From Rhodococcus erythropolis NBRC 15567 (GTDB lineage Bacteria; Actinomycetota; Actinomycetes; Mycobacteriales; Mycobacteriaceae): 43,864 bases of DNA. Shown here in pieces: positions 6,933-20,965 of this stretch (position 1 is its first letter; each line of letters starts with the position of its first letter). Below the pieces are notes generated by a model that saw only the letters and a list, made by a program, of their open reading frames with translations, had not been told where the DNA came from and did no database searches. The stretch is from contig NZ_BCRM01000032.1 in assembly GCF_001552595.1 (NCBI RefSeq), forward strand, positions 1 through 43,864, read 5' to 3'. Position numbers and translations under genes: made by a program.

Positions 6933-7883
6933 GTGACTCGACCAGGTTCCAGGCCCCCCGCGCGTTCGTCCGCAGTTGCTGCCGCCATGAGCGGCGCAGT
7001 CGACTTGTCCGCCTTCAAAGAGCGGGCCACGGCCCCACCACCGCCGCGTAACACCAGCGGCGACGGGGCCGTTTCTGCTGTCTCCGGGGCAGTGATCGAG
7101 GTGACCGAGGAGAACTTCGAAAGCGAAGTCCTGCTCAAGTCGAGCCAGGTGCCGGTCATCGTCAACATCGGTGGCCGCGCATACGAGCCCTCGGTCGTGT
7201 TCACCGAAGTTCTCGAATCATTGGCGGCGCGCGCCGGCGGCAAGTGGATTCTTGCCAACGTCGACGTCGACGTGAGTCCTCGCATCGCGCAGGCATTCGG
7301 TGTCCAGTCGGTGCCGACGGTTGTTGCCGTCGCAGCTGGTCAGCCGTTGGCCGATTTTCAGGGCGCTCAGCCAGAGGCGCAGCTCAGCCAGTGGTTCGAC
7401 GCAGTGCTCCAAGCTGTCGAGGGCAAGTTGAGTGGGCCGGTGTCCGACGGGGACGAACCGGTGGAGGAGGTCGAGGATCCACGCTTCGTGGCCGCTGAAA
7501 CCGCGCTGGACGGGGGCGATCTCGACGCCGCCATCGCTGCGTACCAGATGATTCTCGACGCCGAACCCAACAATGCGGAGGCCAAGAGCGCTGTCCGCCA
7601 GGTGAAGTTCATGGCCCGGGTTCAGGGCGTCGATCCCGAGTCGATCGCGGCCGCGGATGCTGATCCGTCCAATCTCGAACTGCAGTTCGCTGCGGCCGAC
7701 CTGGAAATGTTCGCCCAGCAACCCGAGGCGGCGTTCGCGCGCTTGATCTCGGTGGTTTCGCGAACTGCCGGCGACGACAAGGCCGCAGCGCGGACGCGCC
7801 TGCTCGAGCTGTTCGAACTGTTCGACCCGGCAGAACCGATCGTCATCGCGGCCCGACGTAAGTTGGCTTCCGCTCTCTACTGA
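6933..7883 (+). CDS. Thioredoxin-fold/TPR protein (Rv1324-like, CnoX/YbbN type)
   Basis: A 316-aa protein. After a disordered, Pro/Ser-rich N-terminus (1-50) comes a thioredoxin fold (about 52-160) with the cis-proline segment QSVPTVVAV (P128). A helical TPR-like region follows (about 175-316: ALDGGDLDAAIAAYQMIL and further repeats). The redox CxxC is absent: the equivalent position reads GGRAYEPS (80-87). It therefore cannot act as a classical thioredoxin. The architecture resembles YbbN/CnoX, which holds clients for chaperonins, so a chaperone-like role is inferred. The gene order matches Rv1324. The GTG at 6933 follows CTGGGAGTC; an ATG at 6987 would remove only disordered residues. It converges with the metallopeptidase gene across a shared hairpin. 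Confidence 0.88.
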   Translation: MTRPGSRPPARSSAVAAAMSGAVDLSAFKERATAPPPPRNTSGDGAVSAVSGAVIEVTEENFESEVLLKSSQVPVIVNIGGRAYEPSVVFTEVLESLAARAGGKWILANVDVDVSPRIAQAFGVQSVPTVVAVAAGQPLADFQGAQPEAQLSQWFDAVLQAVEGKLSGPVSDGDEPVEEVEDPRFVAAETALDGGDLDAAIAAYQMILDAEPNNAEAKSAVRQVKFMARVQGVDPESIAAADADPSNLELQFAAADLEMFAQQPEAAFARLISVVSRTAGDDKAAARTRLLELFELFDPAEPIVIAARRKLASALY

Positions 7884-7895
7884 CGTGTGGACCGG

Positions 7896-7920
7896 CAGCC
7901 GCTACTCCGTGTAGCGGCTG
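7896..7920. terminator. Bidirectional hairpin between convergent genes
   Basis: A perfect 10-bp stem (CAGCCGCTAC, 7896-7905; complement 7911-7920) with a 5-nt loop. It includes the stop codon and last codons of the metallopeptidase and lies 12 bp after the thioredoxin-like stop codon. No T tract follows. Confidence 0.55.
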
Positions 7921-9349
7921 TCGCACACTTCCCGGCCACCCAGTACGCCGGTCCGGAACGCGTCTACGCGTGCAAACCCGCTCGGCACCGTCTCACCGTT
8001 GACGTCACTGGCAGCAAGGCCGTCGGTCAGCAGCCCCGATACGGCTTCGTCGAGGTCACCAGGGGAGAGTGTGACCTGAGCTCCGGACGCCGCAGCGTTG
8101 GTGGGACTGAGCGCTGCGGTGATGACGCCGGACAGGCAGGCGGCGCGCAAGGCAGTCTGCGGAGTGTCGAGCGATTGGCCGTTCTCCTTCTGCATCGCGA
8201 GGGTGTACCGCGACGCGAGCAGGACGTAGGCGTTGTAGTCACCGGTGATGTTGGTCTGGATCAACTCGCGCCGTCCGACGCGACCCGGCGTGCCGCGCTC
8301 GGCCAGGTCGTCGACGCTGATTCCGATGGTGTTCGTCGACGGGCAGTACGAGACGGGCTCGGTCGCAACGGCGTCGCTGCACCCGGTGTCTGCGCCGGTG
8401 AACACGACCTTCGGCGGCTCGGGTAGATCGAAGATCGCTTGGAATGTCTTCACGAACTCGTCGAGCGTTGCCTCGGTGACAGGCAGTTCTCCGGAGTCGT
8501 TGCCTTCGGCGAACTGCTGCGGGAGGTCTGCGCGTCGTGACTCGATTTCGTCGGCGTCCATCTTCGCGCAGGCGCCGGCGCCGTCGGTGAAGCCGATCTG
8601 AGTGGCGGTGACGCGCTCGAACGCCGAACCATGGTGGCTCTCAGGATCATTAGGGTCTTCGTCGCGGATGGCGACGGCCGAGGCCAACACCTTGTTGAGG
8701 CCGTCGGAGGTGTTCATCGTGAAGTGTGCGGCCTTGTCCTCGGCGACGTGCCGCAAGAAGGCACCACCGAAACAGTCGGCTTGTTGTTCTCGCACCAGGG
8801 CCGCATCTCGTTTGCCGCCGACGATCCCGGCTTTGCGTTGAACCGCGTGGCCGTACTCGTGCGCGAAAATGAAGGCGACGGCCACTTCACCGAACTTCTC
8901 GCGTACCTCGGGCAGTAGCAGTTCGCGATCCCAACCGATGGTGTGATCGATGCTGCAGTACCCGGCGTTGATGAGTTCTTCGGTGGTCTCTTCGCAGAAG
9001 TCCGGGCCGTTCGATTCGGTGGGGTCCCACGAGATCAGCTCGTCGACCGGTTCGAAGGGCTTGTCGAACAGAGCCGGGTACTCGGCGGCCCAGTAAGTTT
9101 CGATGTCGGTGATGGCGTTGGCCGCCAGGGCGTCGATGTCCCCGCCGTCGGTACCGGTGATTGCTCGGTCGGCATTGGGGGCTCCCGGGCGCAATCCGCT
9201 GGGGCCTGCTGTTGCGTCGAGTCCGGCGACGCGGAACGGATCGTGATAGATCGAGACGGCGTGCCCGTTCGTTCCGCTTGCACAACCGGCGAGCAGTGCG
9301 GCCACTGCGAACAGTGACGACGTGACAATGACTACTCGCCGGCCGACCA

Positions 9350-9350
<1 letters not shown>
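7902..9350 (-). CDS. Lipoprotein zinc metallopeptidase (neutral zinc metallopeptidase-like)
   Basis: A 482-aa exported protein. Residues 1-23 form a lipoprotein signal (MVGRRVV, hydrophobic core, lipobox ALLAGC with C23), so it should be anchored to the outer face of the membrane. The zinc site HEYGH is at 164-168 in AFIFAHEYGHAVQ. REQQADCFGGAF (187-198) supplies a likely third ligand at E188. This matches the neutral zinc metallopeptidase pattern (YpfJ-like, PF04228). The C-terminal half (about 270-480) carries several cysteines and is not assigned. The start codon overlaps the glgB stop as TGATG, so translation is probably coupled to glgB. Why a surface peptidase follows the glucan genes is unclear; substrate unknown. 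Confidence 0.87.
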
Positions 9351-13587
<4,237 letters not shown>

Positions 13588-13739
13588 TTCTGATGATGGA
13601 TCGCGGTAAAACTTTCTTTCGCCGGGTCCAACCGTAGTGGGTGCGACGCTGGAGTGCTGATAACGACGAATTCGGGTCTGTCGGTGGTCAGGTCGGCTCG
13701 GGCGTTCGGTTCCACCGGACAGAGTGCAAGGAACTCGAC

Positions 13740-13745
13740 TAGGGT
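13740..13745 (+). promoter_or_regulatory. Putative -10 box of leaderless glgP
   Basis: TAGGGT ends 7 nt before the GTG at 13753. A CGGACA hexamer lies 18 bp upstream of it as a possible -35. The arrangement matches nucS. Confidence 0.45.
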
Positions 13746-13752
13746 TCGCGGG

Positions 13753-16353
13753 GTGAAAGCCTTGCGTCGGTTCACTGTCCGAGCCCACATTCCGGAGCGC
13801 CTCGCCGCGCTCGGCCCCCTGTCCACCAACCTTCGGTGGTCGTGGCATCCCGAGACACAGGATCTGTTCTCGCGACTCGACCCCGAACTCTGGCAAGCAG
13901 TCCAGTTCGATCCGGTCCGCATGCTCGGGGAAGTCAACCCCACCCGTCTCGACGAACTCAGCAGTGACGAGGCATTTCTCGGTGACCTCGACACTGCAGC
14001 AGCCGATCTCGATGCCTATCTGAGCACGCCGCGCTGGTATCAGTCCCAGCAGGCCAAGGGCACATCGTTGGCCGGCGGAATTGCGTACTTCTCCATGGAG
14101 TTCGGAGTCAGCGAAGTTCTGCCCAACTACTCCGGCGGATTGGGCATCCTCGCGGGCGATCACCTCAAGGCCGCGTCCGACCTCGGGCTGCCGCTCATCG
14201 GCGTCGGACTGCTCTACCGATCCGGCTACTTCCGCCAGTCGCTGACCGCCGACGGTTGGCAGGCCGAGCACTACCCGCCGCACGACCCTCAAGGGTTGCC
14301 TCTTCGTTTGCTGACGGACGCAGGTCCGGCGTCCGACGACGGATCGCCGGTCGTCATTCACGTCGCCATGCCCGGTGGCCGAGTGCTGCGTGCGCGAGTG
14401 TGGATCGCTCAGGTCGGACGAGTGCCGTTGCTGCTGCTCGATTCCGACATCGCCGAGAACGACGCGGATCTGCGCGGCGTCACTGACCGTCTCTACGGTG
14501 GGGACCAGGATCACCGCATCAAGCAGGAGATCCTCGCAGGTATCGGCGGCGTCCGTGCGGTGCGTGCCTACACCGCGGCGTACGGATTGCCCGATCCCGA
14601 GGTTTTCCACATGAACGAGGGGCATGCCGGATTCCTCGGCATCGAACGGATTCGGGAACTTGTGACCACCAGCGGTCTGGACTTCGATTCGGCTCTGGCC
14701 GCGGTCCGCGCCGGAACGGTCTTCACGACGCATACTCCGGTTCCCGCCGGAATCGACCGCTTCCCGGCGGATCTGGTCCGTCACTACTTCGGCGGAGCGA
14801 ACGGCGAGAACGAATCGAGTTTGCTTCCCGGACTGACCGTCGACCGCGTCGTCGGGATGGGGCGCGAATCCGATCCGTCGATCTTCAACATGGCGCACAT
14901 GGGTCTTCGCCTGGGCCAGCGAGCCAATGGCGTCTCGAAGTTGCACGGCATCGTCAGTCGCGACATGTTCAACGGTCTCTGGCCGGGATTCGACGCCGAC
15001 GAGGTGCCGATCGGATCGGTCACCAACGGTGTCCACGCTCCGACGTGGGCTGCGCCGGAGTGGATGGACGTGGCCAGGCGGATCGTGGGGCAGGAGCAAC
15101 TCGAAGAAGCGCGCGGTTGGGAGCGCCTACACGAGTTGTCGGCCAACGAACTGTGGGAGACACGTAATGCGTTGCGCGGCAAGTTGGTCGACGAAGTCCG
15201 TCGTCGCGTCCGAGCGTCGTGGCTCGAACGCGGCGCGACCGAAGCTGAACTCGGCTGGACCACTGGAGTTTTCGATCCCAACGTCTTGACAGTCGGATTC
15301 GCCAGGCGCGTGCCTACGTACAAGCGGTTGACGCTGATGCTGCGTGATCCCGAGCGTCTGCGTGCGATGTTGCTCGACGAGAAGCGTCCGGTGCAGTTGG
15401 TGGTGGCCGGTAAGTCGCACCCCGCCGACGACGGCGGTAAGGCACTCATCCAGCAGGTCGTACGGTTCGCCGACGAAGCGGATGTGCGTCACCGCATCGT
15501 CTTCCTGCCCGACTACGACATGTCGATGGCCCGGTACCTCTACTGGGGCTGCGACGTGTGGCTCAACAACCCACTTCGCCCACTCGAGGCGTGCGGCACT
15601 TCCGGCATGAAGTCCGCTCTCAACGGTGGACTCAACCTCTCCATTCGCGACGGATGGTGGGACGAGATGTACGACGGCGAGAACGGGTGGGCCATTCCGA
15701 CGGCCGACGGTGTTCTCGACGACGTGCGGCGTGACGATCTGGAAGCCAGCGCTCTCTACGAACTTCTCGAGCACGCGGTACTGCCGACGTTCTACGACCG
15801 TGATGCAGCCGATCTGCCGACGCGCTGGGTCGAGAGGGTTCGCCACACTCTCGAGAATCTGGGCCCGAAGGTGTTGGCATCACGCATGGTTCGTGACTAC
15901 GCCGTCGACTACTACGCCCCTTCGGCGGAATCAGCTCGAGCGGTAGTGGCGGACGATTTTGCCGGCGCGCGTGAGGTGGCCGAGTTCCGTCGTCGCATCG
16001 AATCACAGTGGCCGTCGGTCGCCGTCGAGCAGGTGGACGGTTCCGGCTTGCCGGACACTCCGGAGATCGGTGCGACCATCTCGTTGAAGGCCAAGGTCCG
16101 CCTCGGCGGCTTGTGGGTCTCGGATGTCCAGGTCCAGGCAGTCCTGGGACGCGTCAGCCCGGGCGAGGAGCTCACCGACGTGGTGACGTTCCCGATGACA
16201 CACTTCGGCGCCGAGGACGGAACCGAGATTTTCGAAGCCGAGGTTGCGCTTCCGGTCTCCGGTTCCGTGGGATACACCGTGCGGGTGCTGCCGCATCACC
16301 GGTTGTTGGTCGATGCGTCCGAACTCGGGTTGGTGACCACTCCGAGCGTCTGA
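13753..16353 (+). CDS. glgP: Alpha-glucan phosphorylase GlgP
   Basis: GlgP cleaves terminal alpha-1,4 glucose units with phosphate to give glucose-1-phosphate, opposing GlgE and GlgB. The 866-aa protein starts with the DUF3417 domain of the shorter GlgP type ([20 protein letters not shown] at 5-24, then [12 protein letters not shown]). The GT35 core includes [29 protein letters not shown] and the PLP region [15 protein letters not shown], with the pyridoxal lysine at about K620. I chose the GTG at 13753: it gives the conserved N-terminus and lies 7 nt after TAGGGT; in-frame codons back to 13654 precede the homology. Divergent from glgE, so synthesis and breakdown are driven from one 165-bp region. 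A strong hairpin follows. Confidence 0.96.
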   Translation: MKALRRFTVRAHIPERLAALGPLSTNLRWSWHPETQDLFSRLDPELWQAVQFDPVRMLGEVNPTRLDELSSDEAFLGDLDTAAADLDAYLSTPRWYQSQQAKGTSLAGGIAYFSMEFGVSEVLPNYSGGLGILAGDHLKAASDLGLPLIGVGLLYRSGYFRQSLTADGWQAEHYPPHDPQGLPLRLLTDAGPASDDGSPVVIHVAMPGGRVLRARVWIAQVGRVPLLLLDSDIAENDADLRGVTDRLYGGDQDHRIKQEILAGIGGVRAVRAYTAAYGLPDPEVFHMNEGHAGFLGIERIRELVTTSGLDFDSALAAVRAGTVFTTHTPVPAGIDRFPADLVRHYFGGANGENESSLLPGLTVDRVVGMGRESDPSIFNMAHMGLRLGQRANGVSKLHGIVSRDMFNGLWPGFDADEVPIGSVTNGVHAPTWAAPEWMDVARRIVGQEQLEEARGWERLHELSANELWETRNALRGKLVDEVRRRVRASWLERGATEAELGWTTGVFDPNVLTVGFARRVPTYKRLTLMLRDPERLRAMLLDEKRPVQLVVAGKSHPADDGGKALIQQVVRFADEADVRHRIVFLPDYDMSMARYLYWGCDVWLNNPLRPLEACGTSGMKSALNGGLNLSIRDGWWDEMYDGENGWAIPTADGVLDDVRRDDLEASALYELLEHAVLPTFYDRDAADLPTRWVERVRHTLENLGPKVLASRMVRDYAVDYYAPSAESARAVVADDFAGAREVAEFRRRIESQWPSVAVEQVDGSGLPDTPEIGATISLKAKVRLGGLWVSDVQVQAVLGRVSPGEELTDVVTFPMTHFGAEDGTEIFEAEVALPVSGSVGYTVRVLPHHRLLVDASELGLVTTPSV

Positions 16354-16361
16354 CGTATTGC

Positions 16362-16400
16362 ATTCTGCCCCGGTCCGTTCGGTCGGTACCGGGGCAGAAT
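16362..16400. terminator. Bidirectional terminator between glgP and dinG
   Basis: A perfect 13-bp stem (ATTCTGCCCCGGT, 16362-16374; complement 16388-16400) with a 13-nt loop. It lies between two convergent stop codons. Confidence 0.7.
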
Positions 16401-16421
16401 TGTGTCCGCGTGAGAACTGGC

Positions 16422-18470
16422 TCAGGGACGTGAGTCGCGGATGCGGGTGAGCGCCTTGCGGACGACTTCGGGGTTGGTCGTCTCCCAGAAGGGCGGCAGC
16501 GATGCGCGAAGGTAACCCGCGTATCTCGCCGTGGCCAGACGCGGATCGAGCACGGCCACCACGCCCTTGTCGTCGGTGCTGCGAAGCAGGCGACCCACGC
16601 CCTGTGCCAGGAGCAGCGCCGCGTGATTGGCCGAGACGCTGAGAAAGCCGTTACCGCCATGGGATTCGATGGCTTGTTGGCGAGCCATCAACAGTGGATC
16701 GTCCGGGCGCGGGAACGGAATCCGGTCCAAGATGACGAGGCTCAGCGATGGGCCAGGGACATCGACGCCCTGCCACAGGGACAACGTGCCGAACAGTGAC
16801 GTGGGTTCGTCCTTGGCGAAGGCCTTGACGAGGGTGCCGGTGGCGTCGTCGCCCTGGCACAGGATCGGGGTGTCGAGGCGTTCGCGCATCGCCTCCGATG
16901 CGGCTTTGGCGGCGCGCATCGATGAGAACAAGCCGAGGGTGCGTCCGCCGGCAGCCTCGACAAGTTCGGCGATCTCGTCGAGATAGACCGGGGAGAGGCC
17001 GTCGCGGCCGGGCGTGGGCAGGTGGCGGGCAATGTAGATGATGCCGGCCTTGGCATGGTCGAAGGGCGACCCGACGTCGAGTGAGTTCCAGCGGAAAGCA
17101 GAAGCGTCAGAAGGTGCTTCGGTGCCGATGGCGGTACCCGAGTCGGGTCGCACCGACGATTCCGCGGGAAGGCCCCAGTTGACGGCGAGACCGTCGAACG
17201 ATCCGCCGACGGTCAGTGTCGCGGAAGTGAGAACGACGGTGGATTCGGCGAACAGTCGCGAGCGCAGCAATCCGCCGACGGAGAGCGGAGCCATCCGGAC
17301 GGAGCGCCGCACCGATCCGCGGAACTCGTCCGAGGACAGCCAGACGACGTCCTTGCGCTTGGCCGGGTCTGGTTCGTCGAAGGCGGTGAGAATACGCACG
17401 GCGCTGTCGTGGACGTCGTCGACGGACGAGAGCGCAGCGTTGCGGGCTGCAGCGGCTTCGGGGTCTGCGGCTGCCATGCCCGGTTTGGCCGGACCGATCG
17501 CGGTGCGCAGCGACCAGGCCGCGTCGCGTATCGCGGCCAGTGCGGGCGCCGCACCGTCCGGGAGGCCTTCCCATCGACCTGGACGCAATTCCTCGAGGAG
17601 TCCCGCCCAACCCTCGCCGGCAGCTTCGAGTCGGTCGGCGTCCTGCTCTTCGGCGATCTTGCCGCAACGCCTGGCCGCGGCACTGATCGACGAAGCTGTG
17701 AGATCGGCCGTGGCAACGCCGGTGACGCGGTCGACCAACTCGTGGGCTTCGTCGATCACTACGACGTCATGGTCAGGGAGGATCTGGATGCCGGTGATGG
17801 CGTCGATAGCGAGCAGCGCGTGGTTGGTGACGACGACGTCGGCCTTCGACGCCTCGACGCGGGCGCGCTCGGCGAAGCAGTCCTCACCGACCGGGCATTG
17901 GTTCTTTCCGATGCACTCGCGGGAGGTGACGCTGACCTGCCGCCACGCCTGATCGGATACGCCCGGTACCAATTCGTCACGATCACCGGTTTCGGTGTCG
18001 GAGGACCATTCGGTGAGGCGGACGACCTCCCGGCCCAGACGCGAGACCGTGAACGGATCGAACAACTCGTCCTCGGGCGGCTGTTCCGACGCGCCGGTGT
18101 GAATCTTGTTCATGCACAGGTAGTTGTTGCGGCCCTTGAGGATTGCGAACTCGGCGCGTCGGCCGAGTGGCTTCTTCAGTGCATCGGCCAGCCGTGGCAG
18201 ATCTCGATCGACGAGCTGGCGCTGAAGCGCGATGGTGGCAGTGGACACGACCACAGTGCGCCCAGACTCGACCGCATGGCGCAGGCTCGGAACGAGGTAG
18301 GCGAGTGACTTACCGGTACCGGTGCCGGCCTGGACGGCCAGATGCTCGCCCGTGTCGATCGAGTGCGCCACGGCCGACGCCATCGTCAGCTGACTGGTTC
18401 GTTCGGCACCGCCGAGCGACCGCACCGCTGTCTGGAGCAGTTCGGGAACGTTCGGGAGTTGATCGGCCAC
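16422..18470 (-). CDS. dinG: DinG-family ATP-dependent DNA helicase
   Basis: A superfamily 2, XPD-like 5'-3' helicase, likely used to unwind damaged or structured DNA. In the 682-aa protein, Walker A is AGTGTGKS (47-54) and Walker B is VVIDEAHEL. Four cysteines suited to an iron-sulfur cluster are present: YLCMNK and the ECIGKNQCPVGEDC segment. C-terminal helicase motifs include LFGTLSLWQGVDVPG and QGVGRLLRS. Position matches Rv1329c next to pncB. The GTG start at 18470 lies 9 bp from the pncA stop codon. A TAACCT hexamer 6 nt before it suggests a leaderless start of its own, although read-through from pncB-pncA is also possible. Confidence 0.94.
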   Translation of the reverse strand: MADQLPNVPELLQTAVRSLGGAERTSQLTMASAVAHSIDTGEHLAVQAGTGTGKSLAYLVPSLRHAVESGRTVVVSTATIALQRQLVDRDLPRLADALKKPLGRRAEFAILKGRNNYLCMNKIHTGASEQPPEDELFDPFTVSRLGREVVRLTEWSSDTETGDRDELVPGVSDQAWRQVSVTSRECIGKNQCPVGEDCFAERARVEASKADVVVTNHALLAIDAITGIQILPDHDVVVIDEAHELVDRVTGVATADLTASSISAAARRCGKIAEEQDADRLEAAGEGWAGLLEELRPGRWEGLPDGAAPALAAIRDAAWSLRTAIGPAKPGMAAADPEAAAARNAALSSVDDVHDSAVRILTAFDEPDPAKRKDVVWLSSDEFRGSVRRSVRMAPLSVGGLLRSRLFAESTVVLTSATLTVGGSFDGLAVNWGLPAESSVRPDSGTAIGTEAPSDASAFRWNSLDVGSPFDHAKAGIIYIARHLPTPGRDGLSPVYLDEIAELVEAAGGRTLGLFSSMRAAKAASEAMRERLDTPILCQGDDATGTLVKAFAKDEPTSLFGTLSLWQGVDVPGPSLSLVILDRIPFPRPDDPLLMARQQAIESHGGNGFLSVSANHAALLLAQGVGRLLRSTDDKGVVAVLDPRLATARYAGYLRASLPPFWETTNPEVVRKALTRIRDSRP

Positions 18471-18476
18471 CCACGA

Positions 18477-18482
18477 AGGTTA
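18477..18482 (-). promoter_or_regulatory. Putative -10 box of leaderless dinG
   Basis: TAACCT on the minus strand overlaps the pncA stop codon and ends 6 nt before the dinG GTG. Confidence 0.4.
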
Positions 18483-19127
18483 ATGGATCCCTACGTCAGA
18501 AACGTCCACGGATGATTCCCGGGGTAGTTCCCCGGCATTCGAGTCTTCTTCCGACGACGCCTCGTCTCGCCCGATCAGCTGCACTCCCGCCTCCTGCATC
18601 TGTACCAATGCCGACTCGATCGTGGCAGTCGACACACCTGCGGTGAAGGGCAGAAGGACCGTCGTGGCGAATCCCGCGCGCGCCGCGTCGATGGCCGTGG
18701 CCTTGACGCAGTGATCTGTGGCAATGCCGATCACGTCGACGTCGGTGATCTGGTGGGCGCGGAGCCAGTCCTCGAGTGTCGTGCCGTCCTCGGCTGCTCC
18801 TTCGAAACCGGAATAGGCCGCGCTGTAGGCGCCCTTGGAGAAGATCGCCGAACCGGCGACGGAAGCGTCGAACGCCGGATGGAACTCGGCGCCGGCCGTC
18901 CCGACGACGCAGTGAATCGGCCAACTGTCGACGAAGTCTGGGGTCTCGGAGAAATGCGCCCCAGGATCGATGTGGAAATCGCGAGTCGCGACTACGGCGT
19001 CGTACTCGTGGGAGTTGACGAAATCGTTGACGGCCGCCGCAACCGCAGCGCCGCCGTCGACCGCGAGAGCGCCACCTTCACAGAAATCGTTCTGAACGTC
19101 GACGACGATCAGTGCTTTTGCACTCAC
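18480..19127 (-). CDS. pncA: Nicotinamidase/pyrazinamidase PncA
   Basis: PncA hydrolyses nicotinamide to nicotinate, the first step of NAD salvage; the same enzyme activates pyrazinamide in M. tuberculosis. The catalytic triad is D10 (VVDVQNDF), K98 (FSKGAYSAAYSGFEG) and C140 (GIATDHCVKATA). Metal ligands correspond to D50, H52 and H58 (TRDFHIDPGAHF) plus H72. The first 190 residues align closely with the 186-aa M. tuberculosis enzyme. A Ser/Glu/Asp-rich tail of about 28 residues extends beyond it. The GTG start overlaps the pncB stop as GTGA, so the two are probably translated together. In M. tuberculosis pncA is elsewhere; here both Preiss-Handler salvage steps are adjacent. Confidence 0.96.
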   Translation of the reverse strand: MSAKALIVVDVQNDFCEGGALAVDGGAAVAAAVNDFVNSHEYDAVVATRDFHIDPGAHFSETPDFVDSWPIHCVVGTAGAEFHPAFDASVAGSAIFSKGAYSAAYSGFEGAAEDGTTLEDWLRAHQITDVDVIGIATDHCVKATAIDAARAGFATTVLLPFTAGVSTATIESALVQMQEAGVQLIGRDEASSEEDSNAGELPRESSVDVSDVGIH

Positions 19128-20464
19128 TGGTGCTCACCTCCGGAGAATCGAACGGGCACAGCCGAGTCTCCGCGCGAGAGCTTGAGCCCTTCCCACGGCA
19201 GGCTCACGAGCCCGGCCTTCAGAACTGCGCGGCTCTCTTCGAGCGTCGGTGCGCTCTCGACGACCTTGCCTTCGTGAACCAACGGGATCAGCAGTTCGGT
19301 CGCGCCGTCCGCCTCGGAAACCGGAGCGGGCGAGCCGGCAGGGTAGATGACTTCTTCGACGATCGTTCCGGTCGGGCGAACCACGCGCAGTGCCTTCTTG
19401 GCGCCGCCGCGAGATGCCTTGTTGGTGCTTCTCTTCTCGACCGCGATTCCGTCGACCTCGACCAGCTTGTAAACCATGCCTGCGGTGGGTGCGCCTGATC
19501 CGGTGACCAGTGAAGTACCGACACCGTACGAGTCGACGGGTTCGGCGCGCAGAGCCGCGATCGCGTACTCGTCCAGGTCGCCGGAGACGACGATGCGTGT
19601 TTTGGTAGCACCGAGATCGTCGAGTTGTTGGCGTACCTGACGAGCAAGAACGCCGAGATCGCCGGAGTCGATGCGAACCCCACCCAGCTCGGGACCGGCA
19701 ACGGCGACAGCCGTTTTCACACCCTCGGTGATGTCGTAGGTATCGACGAGCAACGTGGTGGATACGCCGAGTGCCGCGACCTGACCGCGGAATGCCGCTG
19801 CCTCGTCCGGACCGTCTTCGGTGGTGTGCAGGAGTGTGAAGGCGTGCGCACTGGTACCTGCGCTGGGTACGTCGTGACGCCGCGCGGCTTCGAGGTTGGA
19901 GGTGGCGTCGAAGCCGGCGAGATACGCGGCACGTGAAGCGGCGACGGCGGCCTGTTCGTGCGTACGGCGCGAGCCCATCTCGATCATCCGTCGACCGCCC
20001 GCTGCGCTCACCATGCGGGCTGCGGCCGAAGCGATCGCGCTGTCGTGGTTGAGGATCGAGAGAATCAAGGTTTCGAGGATGACGCACTCGGCGAACGTTC
20101 CGCGGACCGAGAGGATCGGTGATCCGGGGAAATAGAAGTCGCCCTCGCGGTAGCCGTCGATGTCACCGGAGAATCGATAGTTGCGCAGCCACTCGACGGT
20201 CGTGTCGTCGAGGAATCTCGCAACGATCGCCAGTTCCGGTTCACCGAACCGGAACTGCTCGAGTGCGTCGAGAAGGCGTTCGGTACCGGCGACGACGCCG
20301 TAGCGACGACCGTCTGGCAGCCGCCGTGCGAATACCTCGAAACTGCAGTTGCGGAAGGCAGATCCGTCGGCGAGAGCCGCCGAGAGCATGGTCAGTTCGT
20401 ACTGATCGGTGAGCAGTGCGGTGCTGGCACCGGCGTCGCGGATGTCGGAAATTTGCGTAGGCAC
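19124..20464 (-). CDS. pncB: Nicotinate phosphoribosyltransferase PncB
   Basis: PncB joins nicotinate with PRPP to make nicotinate mononucleotide, using the product of PncA. The 446-aa protein shows the family features [11 protein letters not shown] near the N-terminus, [10 protein letters not shown], the [12 protein letters not shown] segment with the active-site region, [16 protein letters not shown] and [10 protein letters not shown]. The GTG at 20464 gives the N-terminus of the family and lies 7 nt after a TAGAGT hexamer, a leaderless pattern. A longer frame to 20566 would overlap the clpS promoter and is rejected. It is the first gene of pncB-pncA-dinG, divergent from clpS. Corresponds to Rv1330c (pncB1). 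Confidence 0.95.
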   Translation of the reverse strand: MPTQISDIRDAGASTALLTDQYELTMLSAALADGSAFRNCSFEVFARRLPDGRRYGVVAGTERLLDALEQFRFGEPELAIVARFLDDTTVEWLRNYRFSGDIDGYREGDFYFPGSPILSVRGTFAECVILETLILSILNHDSAIASAAARMVSAAGGRRMIEMGSRRTHEQAAVAASRAAYLAGFDATSNLEAARRHDVPSAGTSAHAFTLLHTTEDGPDEAAAFRGQVAALGVSTTLLVDTYDITEGVKTAVAVAGPELGGVRIDSGDLGVLARQVRQQLDDLGATKTRIVVSGDLDEYAIAALRAEPVDSYGVGTSLVTGSGAPTAGMVYKLVEVDGIAVEKRSTNKASRGGAKKALRVVRPTGTIVEEVIYPAGSPAPVSEADGATELLIPLVHEGKVVESAPTLEESRAVLKAGLVSLPWEGLKLSRGDSAVPVRFSGGEHQ

Positions 20465-20471
20465 GCACACA

Positions 20472-20477
20472 ACTCTA
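20472..20477 (-). promoter_or_regulatory. Putative -10 box of leaderless pncB
   Basis: TAGAGT on the minus strand ends 7 nt before the GTG at 20464. No Shine-Dalgarno sequence is visible. Confidence 0.45.
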
Positions 20478-20522
20478 TGCGCGAGACGACGTGGGTGGGT
20501 GTTGTCGCCTCTCGTCGCGCCG

Positions 20523-20528
20523 TACCCT
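20523..20528 (+). promoter_or_regulatory. Putative -10 box of clpS
   Basis: TACCCT ends 6 nt before an in-frame ATG at 20535. TGTTGT lies 17 bp upstream as a possible -35. It supports a leaderless clpS start, or a 51-nt leader if the ATG at 20586 is used. Confidence 0.4.
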
Positions 20529-20534
20529 GGATAC

Positions 20535-20897
20535 ATGGTTTTCGGCGGCGCGACCGTGTCCGGCACTTACTCGGCGAACGTAACGATGAGAGGCGCTACG
20601 GCTTCTTCTCCTCAAACCACGCCCGAGCAGTCGGAGGCTGTTGCGACCATCGAAGCCGCAGATCGGCCCTGGGTGACCATCGTCTGGGACGACCCGGTCA
20701 ATCTCATGCATTACGTGACTTACGTGTTCCAGAAGTTGTTCGGTTACAGCAAAGCCAAGGCCACCGACCTGATGATGCAGGTCCATTCGGAGGGCAAGGC
20801 CGTGGTCTCGAGCGGTTCGCGCGACAAGATGGAGGCCGATGTTCGTCGCCTCCACGCTGCCGGTCTCTGGGCCACGATGCAACGCGACGACACCTGA
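20535..20897 (+). CDS. clpS: ClpS, ATP-dependent Clp protease adaptor
   Basis: ClpS binds the ClpC/ClpA N-domain and presents N-degron substrates to the Clp protease. The ClpS core covers the last 80 residues: [19 protein letters not shown], with the DDP-N signature that lines the N-end pocket; [17 protein letters not shown]; and the final [16 protein letters not shown]. Position matches Rv1331, divergent from pncB. Two starts are open. The ATG at 20535 lies 6 nt after TACCCT and gives 120 aa. The ATG at 20586 gives 103 aa, closer to the family length, but has no ribosome binding site. I list the longer one with limited confidence in the start. Confidence 0.93.
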   Translation: MVFGGATVSGTYSANVTMRGATASSPQTTPEQSEAVATIEAADRPWVTIVWDDPVNLMHYVTYVFQKLFGYSKAKATDLMMQVHSEGKAVVSSGSRDKMEADVRRLHAAGLWATMQRDDT

Positions 20898-20965
20898 GAA
20901 AAGCCCTGAGAAAAGCACTTTTTCGACCGATTTGTTCGCCCAACTCGTAGACGGGAGTCCGACGC

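Noticed and set aside
13588..15099. N-terminal extension of the glgE frame to 1182 aa
   Set aside because: The extra part is antisense to glgP, and the protein homology begins at the ATG at 13587.
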